Below, one piece after another: positions 1 through 7,173 of a DNA stretch of 64,000 bases; position 1 is the stretch's first letter; each line of letters begins with the position of its first letter. The translations under genes were made by a program, and so were the position numbers. The notes under the pieces were generated by a model. That model was not told the DNA's origin. It worked only from the letters and a program-made list of their open reading frames with translations, and did no database searches. Source of the stretch: Gracilibacteraceae bacterium (lineage in GTDB: Bacteria > Bacillota > Desulfitobacteriia > Desulfitobacteriales > Syntrophobotulaceae). The stretch spans positions 1 through 64,000 of the forward strand of contig JAISAH010000111.1 of NCBI GenBank assembly GCA_031266805.1. The letters are read 5' to 3'.

Positions 1-3
1 GTT

Positions 4-62
4 GGAACATCACCGCCATACATAAGTTGTCACTTTCAGGTGTTCTCATGGCGGTGTGTTCC
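4..62. repeat. Inverted repeat downstream of the giant surface protein gene
   Basis: Arms at 4-19 and 48-62 pair over about 15 bp with a single bulged T, around a 28-base loop. It lies about 46 bases beyond the stop codon of the minus-strand surface protein gene. There is no T-run after the stem on either strand, so a classical intrinsic terminator is not supported. It may be a transcript-end hairpin or a repeat boundary. The core ACCGCCAT recurs in the inverted repeat at the other end of the gene (5227-5322). Confidence 0.5.
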
Positions 63-107
63 TGCCGATAGCCGCGCTCCCTGTTTCGCTTTGGCGCGGT
101 CGCGCGT

Positions 108-3100
108 CTATCCGCCGAAAGCGTAGAGCTTGGTCTCCGGGGTGATGGCCCCGAAATCCGCGCCCGCGGGATCGTTCCCCGGCAGGAGGACGATGGCGGC
201 CTTAGTCTGGGCGGCGAGGGCGGAGCCGGTCAGGGCGTCCACCAGAGTATTCCCGTCCGCCGTGTAAATATTCGTGTACTCAAAGTTCAGGGCGTCGCGG
301 ACGGCCTTGTTCGTCTCATAGCGCGTCGCGCCGTAGAGCCTTGTGGCCCCGGCCACGTCACGCACCAGAGTTGGGCCGCCCAGAATATAGACCTCTCCCG
401 TCGGCGCGCCGCTGACGCTGCCATCAGGACTGGCTATTTGGATAGCGTAGCCGTTGGCGGCGGCGAATGAAGCCGCGCTGACGGCGTCGGCGATAGCGTT
501 ATAACCGACGATGAATGTGCCTTTCGGGGCGGTCAGTTTCGCGCCCACCAGTTCCGCCGTCTCAAAACGGCTGGCCCCGCGTAAAGTCTCAACCGTGAGA
601 CCGGGCAGCGCCGCCTGCAGCGCGCCGATCACATCTTGGCTGATGGCGCCGACGGCGTAAACTTTCTTAGCGCCCAGGCGCTGGATCTCCGCGACCACAG
701 CGGGGTCAAGGGTTCCGGTACTGAGGAGGATCGGGGCTTTTTCCTGACCGGCCAGCGGCGCGACGGCCAGCGCGTCGATCAGGTTATTCTGCCCGCCGGG
801 AGCGAGGATTACCGCCTCGGCGCTCGTCCAGCCCTGACGGGAGATGGCGACGGAAGTTTGCACCCGGTCCGCGCCGCTGATATAACTGAGGCTGGCTTTG
901 CTCACCGTGATCGGCGCGGCTGCTTCCGGAATGGCGGTTGTCGCCAAGCCGCCGCCCCCGTTCGGAGAAGGTTTCCCGACCGGCGGGTCTGGCGTGACCG
1001 CCTTTTCCACATAGCCGACCGCGTAATAGGAGAGATGATTGGTATAAAATGTCACTCTGCTAGTGTCCGAGTTGTAATCCACCGCCCCCGGCATGGGTTC
1101 GCTGTCATACCAGACTGTAATCGTGACCCGCGCCGGGTCTATGCTGTCCGGCAGCGCGTATGGCAAAGAGATTGTGAGATTGCCGCCGAAATTCCGTATC
1201 TGTTCTTTGGTGTCGCCCTCCACATAGTAAACGCTCAGGTCAAACACTTGGGCGCCCTTGGCGCTTTCCGGCAGCGCGTCCAGCTCTGCCTGTTCCTGCG
1301 CCTGCGCCGGCTTGCTGATAACGACGTTCACGTCTTTACCCGCACCCGCCTGCGCGCGTGCAGTGCCGAGCGTCTCCCGGTCAAAGCTGATGCTGCCCAC
1401 CGGCGATGTGATGGTAATGGTTTCCAAGGCGCTGTCTTCTTTCTCCAGTTCTTCGAGTAAAACATCGAGCGCCGCCGGCGGCAGGGCCACATAGACCGCG
1501 TCTACAGCCGTCACGCCCTCCGGCAGGGTATCAGGTAAATTCACGCTGATTTCTAGAGTTGTAGTGTTGTTCCCCACGGCCTCTTGCACCGCGTCTGTGA
1601 CAAAATCCTCGTCTACTGTGACCGCGGCGGCCGGAGCGCCGTTATCGCCCGTGATGATATCCTTCGGCGCGACTTCTATCGGGACGCTCGTCGGGGCTTC
1701 ATCGGGAGGCTGAGGCGGAGCGACCGCTGGCAGCAAAGCCTCGATAGCCGCCAGAATCGCCGCCGTCCGTGTGTCGATCATGGTCTGGGTCACGCCCTCC
1801 AGGGTTTTCAGGGTCTGGCCTGCCCGAACGCCGGCTAAGAGAGCGGCGTAAGACTCGGGGCTATAGGCGCTCGCGTTTGCGCTCACGTTCCCGGCCGCCG
1901 TTATCGCCGCGTCCAGAGCGGAGGCGTCAGGCGCCTCGCCGTCCAGGTCGATCCCGCTCCAGTCGATCCACAGCCGGGCCGGCTGGTTAGCCGACGCGCC
2001 CATGATCGGGACGTTCACGTAGACGTCCGTCCACTCCACGCCCGGCGTGACTTCTATCCCGAGTTCTTTCGGGTAAAGCCAATCCTCACCCGTGTTGAAA
2101 CTGTCTTTAGTATCGTAGTGGCTGTAAACCTCAGCCGGGACCAGCTTATAAGTTACAAGGATCCCGCCGTCATCTTTAACAACATTTTCCATTTTGGAAA
2201 ACTCTTTTAAGGAACCCTGCTGTCCCAAAAAGGTTAGGGGTTGGAAGATCAGGCGCAATTCGACTTTCCCATTTTCGACCACGAGCTTAGACTGAGCGTG
2301 GTCGATGGCGTTGTTGCCCATGGAATATTGATTCTGCGTATAGTGCCACAGTTCGGTCTTGTTCGCGAGGGAATATTCGCCGTCGATGAGGCCGACCAGC
2401 AGATCGTCCTCGGCGGCCAGCGCCGTCTGAGCGGCCTCGAGTGCGGCGATCTGCGCCGTGATTTGCTCCGCGCTCAGACCGCCGGCCAACAGCGCCGCCT
2501 TAGCCGCTTCGACGGCGGCGGTCAGCGCCGTGTAAGAACTGGCGATATAGCCTGTGCCCTCTATCGCCTCAGCCGCCGCGACAGCGGCTTCCAGCGCCGC
2601 CTCGTCCGCCGCCGGCCGCGCGGCCTCAGCCTCGGCCAGCGCGGCGGCCACGGCTTCTTTGATGCCGTTACTGGCCAACGTCGCGCCGGTTATGGCGTCC
2701 ACGTCCTCCAGACTCACGCCGCCAGCGGCCTGAGCCGTCATGATCTGAGCGGGCACGGAAGCCGCGGTCTGCCCGCTCACCACACCCGTGCCGCCGTTGG
2801 TAAAGGCCATGGCGAAATAGCCGGGGGTCTGAGCGTGCGTTCCGGCCGTGATGCCGAGGATACGCCTGTCGCTCACTTCTACATTGATTTCGATCGCGGC
2901 GCTGCCGTTGCCGGCATAGCCCCGGCCCACGCCCTTATAGACGCCGGGGCCGTAGATGACCGGCCAGTCGCTGTCGTCGATATCCGTTTCCGTCTCCCGC
3001 GCCAAGGCTATAGCTTCCCGCAGCGCGGTTTTTGCCGTCTGGATCCCGTCTGAATCCAAACCGGTCTTATTATATTGAGTCTGAGCCGCGCTGATCGCCG

Positions 3101-5201
3101 CCCGCAGATCCATGACTTTCTCCAGCGCGACTGTTTCCAGCGCCCGCCGCGCTTCCTTCAAGGCGGCGGCCAAAACGTTCTTGTCATAGCCGGCGAGAGG
3201 GTTCTCCCCATCAAACAGCGTGGCTGAGGTGACGACTAGCCGAGCATAGCGCGAGCCAAATTCCATAATAGGGATGTCCATTAATATACGGTATTCGTCT
3301 CTGGCGCTGGGTGACGCTAGTGGTAGAATTATACGTTTCGGAAATTCAATGTTGTAATTCTCATGGATATTCTGTGATACCCCATCCACATCGTTGGCGA
3401 TGATTTCCTCGTCTGTAAAGTAAGAGAGGTGTTCTGCGGGCACATTGTCATGATATATTTCGCTCAAATAACCCTGAAGCGTTTCTCCCACATAAACAGA
3501 TCTGTTCTGCAAATACAGTAGCGGTGTCTGGCCAGCGACCGTCTCAATGTAGCCCCATTCATTCTCAATGGCGGTGTTGCCCATAGAAGGTTGATCTTCG
3601 TGATCATTCATAATAGCGACGGAAACTCGGTACAGCCCGGAAGGAAGATTATCCGTCCTGATGCCGGGGACCATCTCGCCGATAAAGTATGAAGCGTTCA
3701 ATGCTTTTATATCCTTTGTCGAGACCTCAGCAAAGAGTCCGTCCTCACTAACGGTAAAAGGGACGTTATAGTTGATTTCTTTATCGGCGGTCAGCCATCT
3801 GTGAATTCGGATTTTATTTGTATCCCATTCCGCCGGTATGGGGAAACAGACTGTGACGTCATTCACAGGAGCAAAAGTATGCCCTGCTGTGTTGAGTAGC
3901 CCAAGTGCGTAAACACGGTATCGATCCGTGTCGCTACCGCTGAGGGCAGCCATTGCGGCAAAATCCCCTGGACGCATATTGGGAAGCGCCGGATCGTATT
4001 CGCTGTATTGCTCAGCAGAAAAATCCGCACTAGCTGGAATAGCGGTGCTGAGATAGCGGAGAGCTACGCCTGATTCGGTTTGCTTGACTTCCGCGCTGAT
4101 AGGTACATAACTTAAATGTAGCCAGGCATTAGCAGTTTGTGAGACATCTTTATTATTGTAGAGAGTTTTTGTATGGAGTTTTAAGTATACACCAAAAATC
4201 AGATCGGTGTAGTCCATATCCAATTCAAAAGTGCTCGCGTCTATTATTTCCACATTGGCCCACGCCGCCCCCATCTGCTCATTTAGGTAATATCGAGGGT
4301 TTGCCTCCGAAGCAAGCTTCCTGCCGCTCGCTTTTTGTAGAGTGAACTCATCATCAGACTCTTTGAGCTTGAAAACAGCCTTGAGCTTCCCTGCGTCGTC
4401 CACCGCCACCTCAGCGCCCGCGAGGAAATCCGGCACAGTGTAGGCTGAATTGACTCTAGTCGCTGTATTGTCAGTGCCAGTTCCGGTATATATATTAGGG
4501 TTAGTCCAAAAGCAACTCATTTCGTAAAAGCCTTCATCCAACGATCCATCAGGCAGGGAGATAGCCACGTCGGTATTGAAGACTATACTTTGGTCAACAA
4601 AGCTATAACCTGCTGCAGTAATAGCGTCTGAGTAAGCCCTAGTCCATACCTCGGTCGGTTTGCTACTCAGCGAAAATGTGAGAAGCCCTGTATCCATCGT
4701 TTCATCGTCGATTTCTCGCTGCACACCACTTAGGTAGTATTCATTATTTATCGCGTCTATCGTTCCTTTGTCCGTCAGTTCCACCAGCAAGTCCGCCGGG
4801 CAATCAAGGGTTCCCGGTTTGAGTTTCGCCAAATCAGTATAGGCGCTACCATAACTGTCTTTTATTGCGCTGTGACAGTCCGGGTCAACGATGGATATGA
4901 AGTCAATAACACTGTACGAATTGTATTGCAGTGTGATTGTGTATTCCCCCGCGCCGTCACTATATACAAGCGCGCGCTCATTGAACTGAATACGTTGGCT
5001 GGCTTGGAGCGCCTGTGGGGCGACTACTCTGTATAATTGAATCGGAACAGAATAATACCCCGCGGCCAAATGTTCAGCCACAGGATCGCCACTACCATCG
5101 GCCCAAACAGGTGCAAGGCTGTAACTAAACGGTTGGGCTAGAACTATTACCATCAAAAGCACAGCCATTTTGCGCAACAACGGCAAGTTGCTATTTTTCA
5201 T
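108..5201 (-). CDS. Giant secreted NEAT / FMN-binding / CWB2 cell-surface protein
   Basis: A 1697-residue exported protein. Residues 1-35 form a signal peptide (charged MKNSNLPLLRK, then a hydrophobic core). Beta-rich NEAT-like segments fill about 40-700; one near 520 carries the PSMGN motif. About 751-855 is an FMN-binding domain whose motif DAITGATLAS (about 833-842) fits the ApbE-type covalent flavinylation site. FIVAR-like helical repeats follow, then a clear NEAT domain at about 937-1090 (YSMGNNAI), more helical repeat, a beta domain at about 1160-1400, and three CWB2 repeats from about 1433 to the end, which attach proteins non-covalently to the wall. What is seen: heme-binding-type domains and a flavin domain in one wall-attached polypeptide. 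Inference: it binds heme and passes electrons to it at the surface. A ribosome site (GTGGAG) sits 13 bases before the ATG. No ApbE gene is visible in the window. The heme operon lies just upstream on the same strand. Confidence 0.9.
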   Translation of the reverse strand: MKNSNLPLLRKMAVLLMVIVLAQPFSYSLAPVWADGSGDPVAEHLAAGYYSVPIQLYRVVAPQALQASQRIQFNERALVYSDGAGEYTITLQYNSYSVIDFISIVDPDCHSAIKDSYGSAYTDLAKLKPGTLDCPADLLVELTDKGTIDAINNEYYLSGVQREIDDETMDTGLLTFSLSSKPTEVWTRAYSDAITAAGYSFVDQSIVFNTDVAISLPDGSLDEGFYEMSCFWTNPNIYTGTGTDNTATRVNSAYTVPDFLAGAEVAVDDAGKLKAVFKLKESDDEFTLQKASGRKLASEANPRYYLNEQMGAAWANVEIIDASTFELDMDYTDLIFGVYLKLHTKTLYNNKDVSQTANAWLHLSYVPISAEVKQTESGVALRYLSTAIPASADFSAEQYSEYDPALPNMRPGDFAAMAALSGSDTDRYRVYALGLLNTAGHTFAPVNDVTVCFPIPAEWDTNKIRIHRWLTADKEINYNVPFTVSEDGLFAEVSTKDIKALNASYFIGEMVPGIRTDNLPSGLYRVSVAIMNDHEDQPSMGNTAIENEWGYIETVAGQTPLLYLQNRSVYVGETLQGYLSEIYHDNVPAEHLSYFTDEEIIANDVDGVSQNIHENYNIEFPKRIILPLASPSARDEYRILMDIPIMEFGSRYARLVVTSATLFDGENPLAGYDKNVLAAALKEARRALETVALEKVMDLRAAISAAQTQYNKTGLDSDGIQTAKTALREAIALARETETDIDDSDWPVIYGPGVYKGVGRGYAGNGSAAIEINVEVSDRRILGITAGTHAQTPGYFAMAFTNGGTGVVSGQTAASVPAQIMTAQAAGGVSLEDVDAITGATLASNGIKEAVAAALAEAEAARPAADEAALEAAVAAAEAIEGTGYIASSYTALTAAVEAAKAALLAGGLSAEQITAQIAALEAAQTALAAEDDLLVGLIDGEYSLANKTELWHYTQNQYSMGNNAIDHAQSKLVVENGKVELRLIFQPLTFLGQQGSLKEFSKMENVVKDDGGILVTYKLVPAEVYSHYDTKDSFNTGEDWLYPKELGIEVTPGVEWTDVYVNVPIMGASANQPARLWIDWSGIDLDGEAPDASALDAAITAAGNVSANASAYSPESYAALLAGVRAGQTLKTLEGVTQTMIDTRTAAILAAIEALLPAVAPPQPPDEAPTSVPIEVAPKDIITGDNGAPAAAVTVDEDFVTDAVQEAVGNNTTTLEISVNLPDTLPEGVTAVDAVYVALPPAALDVLLEELEKEDSALETITITSPVGSISFDRETLGTARAQAGAGKDVNVVISKPAQAQEQAELDALPESAKGAQVFDLSVYYVEGDTKEQIRNFGGNLTISLPYALPDSIDPARVTITVWYDSEPMPGAVDYNSDTSRVTFYTNHLSYYAVGYVEKAVTPDPPVGKPSPNGGGGLATTAIPEAAAPITVSKASLSYISGADRVQTSVAISRQGWTSAEAVILAPGGQNNLIDALAVAPLAGQEKAPILLSTGTLDPAVVAEIQRLGAKKVYAVGAISQDVIGALQAALPGLTVETLRGASRFETAELVGAKLTAPKGTFIVGYNAIADAVSAASFAAANGYAIQIASPDGSVSGAPTGEVYILGGPTLVRDVAGATRLYGATRYETNKAVRDALNFEYTNIYTADGNTLVDALTGSALAAQTKAAIVLLPGNDPAGADFGAITPETKLYAFGG

Positions 5202-5244
5202 AAATATTTAATACTCCACAATATAGAGTTATGGCGGTATTCAT
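5191..5244 (-). CDS. Possible 17-codon leader ORF overlapping the surface protein start
   Basis: An ATG at 5244 preceded by TAGGAG opens an ORF encoding MNTAITLYCGVLNIYEK and ending in a TAG that overlaps the first codons of the 1697-residue gene in another frame. Its ribosome site is better than that of the large gene, so translational coupling is possible. The 3' arm of the inverted repeat 5227-5322 lies inside this ORF. No homology is recognised and it could be chance. Confidence 0.25.
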   Translation of the reverse strand: MNTAITLYCGVLNIYEK

Positions 5245-5322
5245 ACCATAATCTCCTACAAATTTGTAACCCATCCCTGCGAGGGTTCGCGGCAAAGCGA
5301 TATGGTAAAATACGCCATAACT
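5227..5322. repeat. Inverted repeat in the leader of the surface protein gene
   Basis: Arms at 5227-5241 and 5309-5322 (AGTTATGGCG / CGCCATAACT cores) pair over 14 bp with one bulge. On the minus strand this forms a long-range hairpin in the 5' region of the giant surface protein gene, with the leader ORF start codon and ribosome site just inside the stem. It may control translation. The motif ACCGCCAT also occurs in the repeat at 4-62. Confidence 0.45.
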
Positions 5323-5337
5323 ACTTAATTTTTACAC

Positions 5338-5367
5338 GGGAGCGCCGCCATCAAAAGCGGCGCTCCC
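5338..5367. terminator. Perfect 11-bp GC hairpin after the small secreted protein gene
   Basis: GGGAGCGCCGC at 5338-5348 pairs perfectly with 5357-5367 around an 8-base loop. It starts 38 bases past the stop of the minus-strand gene ending at 5405. A strong stem at a gene end suggests transcription termination or mRNA 3' protection, but no U-run follows on either strand. Confidence 0.45.
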
Positions 5368-5404
5368 AAATGTCAATTGCAACTGGTGCTATCAAAGCGA
5401 TGAG

Positions 5405-5893
5405 TTACTGCGGATATCTGGCCAAGTAGTAGGTTTGAGCGTTATCATGGTAGAAATTCAGGTAAAAATCAGCTTCGATTGCTGAAATTGAATCTTCGGC
5501 GTCGTCTATTACTACGTCAATAAGTTCAAAATCAGAGAGATTAAAGACAGCTTCTCCATTGCCAGCACCTTCATCTTCCGCATAAACAGACGTGCTATCC
5601 ACTTCAATATCTTCTACATAGGCGTCAGTGTAGTATACTAGCGTGTGCTTGAAATAGAAAGTAACTGTTCCATCTACAGGGTTGTCATAGCCCTTAACAA
5701 CTCCCTGACCATGGGGAACAGGGACAATATCGGTGCCGTTGTCATAGAACAGATAGTATACAGGAGCAGTGTCACTTCCGGCTGTGGGATTGTCGGGGGC
5801 GCCCCAAGTTCCCGCGAAGGCGGGGGCGGCGATCAGGCTGAAAGCCAAGACCGCGGCGACGAGCAAAGTGGTGATTTTGTGGTTTTTCAACAT
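5405..5893 (-). CDS. Small secreted acidic protein of unknown function
   Basis: A 162-residue protein. Residues 1-27 are a textbook signal peptide (MLKNHK, hydrophobic stretch, cleavage after APAFA). The mature part is rich in Asp, Glu and Tyr, lacks cysteine, and alternates beta-like strands (YYLFYDNG near 47; FYLNFYHDNAQTYYLARYPQ at the end). There is no LPXTG motif, membrane anchor or wall-binding repeat, so it should be released or held by partners. AGGAG lies 13 bases before the ATG. It sits between the heme operon and the giant NEAT/FMN protein on the same strand, so a diffusible heme-binding role is conceivable. I do not recognise the family and no NEAT signature is clear. Confidence 0.75.
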   Translation of the reverse strand: MLKNHKITTLLVAAVLAFSLIAAPAFAGTWGAPDNPTAGSDTAPVYYLFYDNGTDIVPVPHGQGVVKGYDNPVDGTVTFYFKHTLVYYTDAYVEDIEVDSTSVYAEDEGAGNGEAVFNLSDFELIDVVIDDAEDSISAIEADFYLNFYHDNAQTYYLARYPQ

Positions 5894-5940
5894 TATAAAC
5901 TTCTTTCTCCTAACACTGAGCAGTAGGCAGCTTTGTTCAT

Positions 5941-5954
5941 AATTGCAACTGATG
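5941..5954. repeat. Direct repeat flanking the small secreted protein gene
   Basis: AATTGCAACTGATG at 5941-5954 recurs as AATTGCAACTGGTG at 5375-5388 (13 of 14 identical). The pair brackets the small secreted protein gene within about 20-50 bases on each side. It could be a target duplication, a shared regulatory site or chance. Confidence 0.3.
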
Positions 5955-6116
5955 GGTTCTGGTTATTGTGCCGGGCCGCCTGAGTACAAGCGGCGCTTTG
6001 GCTGTTATGTTAACACCTCGACGCGTTACAAATGGCCAATCCGTAACTCCCGGAGCATACCGGTATTTGTGCTTGAACTTGCTCCAGGCTGCCGAATGTG
6101 TAAACACCCTTTCCTT

Positions 6117-6319
6117 GTTACCACGGGCGGGGACCCCTCCGTCCGCAGCAGTAGGGCGGCGCGCCCTCCTGCTGCGGACACCTCCCCTGGAAGGGGAGGC
6201 AAGGGACCGCCGGGTGGCGACTTGGGTCTCGTTGGATTCTGGGACGCGGTTCGGAAGAGAGGGGATGGAGGGGAGTCGCCCCTCCGTGGGAGGGCGGAGG
6301 GGTTCCCTCGATAGGTAAC
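6117..6319. repeat. MITE-like interspersed repeat with terminal inverted repeats
   Basis: A non-coding element of about 203 bp, much more GC-rich than the AT-rich DNA to its right. It begins GTTACC and ends GGTAAC. Inside these ends, GGGGACCCCTCCGTC on the left mirrors GGCGGAGGGGTTCCC on the right. It contains a long imperfect palindrome (GTCCGCAGCAG...CTGCTGCGGAC at about 6140-6180) and the arm pair CCTCCCCT/AGGGGAGG. Such CCTCCCC-palindromic repeats are common dispersed elements in Clostridia-type genomes (recalled, not searched). Open frames crossing it have no protein character. Confidence 0.6.
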
Positions 6320-6396
6320 ACTAACTTTCGCTCACTGATGATCCTGAAACTTCTCCTTGACTGCGCTCTGCCGTTAGTCGTTGATAACTTGATATT

Positions 6397-6425
6397 AATT
6401 TACCACAATAGAAAGAGCGTGTCAA
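6397..6425 (-). promoter_or_regulatory. Sigma-A type promoter reading toward the secreted-protein genes
   Basis: On the minus strand TTGACA (6420-6425), a 17-base spacer and TAAATT (6397-6402) give a near-consensus promoter. Transcription would start near 6390 and read through the MITE-like repeat into the gene starting at 5893, leaving a leader of about 500 bases. Confidence 0.6.
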
Positions 6426-6511
6426 TACCCTGGGAGAAAATTTTTGATAAAATTTCATTAACCAATATTATTGAGGTTATTCCATTTTTTCTTCACGTTA
6501 ATGTTAGCATC

Positions 6512-6543
6512 TTTGCGCAATGCGCAAAATTAACATATGTTAA
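6512..6543. promoter_or_regulatory. Tandem perfect palindromes, candidate operators
   Basis: TTTGCGCA-A-TGCGCAAA (6512-6528) is followed directly by TTAACATATGTTAA (6530-6543). Both are perfect palindromes. They lie about 90-150 bases upstream of the minus-strand promoter at 6397-6425 and beyond the end of the HTH regulator gene. Two adjacent dyads in an AT-rich gap suggest regulator binding sites; the HTH protein encoded next door is a natural candidate. The rest of 6320-6750 is AT-rich with no supportable gene. Confidence 0.45.
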
Positions 6544-6750
6544 CATTCAAATTTACTTGCTTGGATCCGTCAGGGTTTCAGCGCCGCCGCTCCGCGCGCC
6601 CCTGTCAAAAACGAAAGTTGGCGAAAAAAAGTTAATGTTTTTTCAGAGAGGAATTTTACATATTTCCGGCGTTTATTCATATTTTTTCGCTATTTACCCA
6701 TTTTTTTCCGCAGAAGTGACGAACGGGCCGGGGAACTGGCGTCAAAAAAG

Positions 6751-7173
6751 CTATTTCCCCGGATGTTGACGCTCGCTTCGGTAACGCTCAAGCTCCGCCC
6801 GCGGGATAAACCACTGCCCGCCTGTTTTGAGGGCGCTCAGTCCGCCCCCTTTGAGCAGATTGTAGATCGTTCCCCGGCTGAGGCGCAAATACAGGGCCGT
6901 CTCCGAGACGGTGCACAGATCCGCGAACGCGCCCGTGCTAGGCGAGCCGTCGTCCGCGCCCGCGCTCACGGCGATTTCCGCCGGGACCGCGATGCCTCGT
7001 GCCTGGCAATAATTGACAAACGATACGCGCGTCAGCGCGTTCGGCGTGGAATGTTCTCTTTCCCATCTGTTGACGGTCACATAACTGATCTGCAGATCCG
7101 CCGCCAATTGCCGCTGGGTGACGCCGAGTTCGGCGCGCGCTTTTTTTACAAAATCAGAGAAACTCATGCTCAT
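6751..7173 (-). CDS. Two-domain HTH regulator (XRE + excisionase-type)
   Basis: A 140-residue cytoplasmic protein with two DNA-binding modules. Residues 1-60 are an XRE/Cro-type HTH (VTQRQLAADLQISYVTVNRWERE). About 85-137 is a MerR/excisionase-like HTH_17 (SETALYLRLSRGTIYNLLKGG...WFIPRAELERY). The ATG at 7173 overlaps the stop of the upstream exporter gene as ATGA, so translation is probably coupled and an in-frame upstream extension is rejected. As the last gene of the heme operon it may be an autoregulator. Its ligand is unknown; heme or iron response is an inference from position only. Confidence 0.8.
   Translation of the reverse strand: MSMSFSDFVKKARAELGVTQRQLAADLQISYVTVNRWEREHSTPNALTRVSFVNYCQARGIAVPAEIAVSAGADDGSPSTGAFADLCTVSETALYLRLSRGTIYNLLKGGGLSALKTGGQWFIPRAELERYRSERQHPGK

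Noticed and set aside
5943-6321. Short open frames on both strands around 6.0-6.3 kb
   Set aside because: They coincide with the palindromic MITE-like repeat and have repeat-derived composition and no ribosome sites.
6338-6769. Plus-strand 143-codon frame in the AT-rich gap
   Set aside because: No ribosome site or domain, and it runs over the promoter and palindromes assigned to the minus strand.
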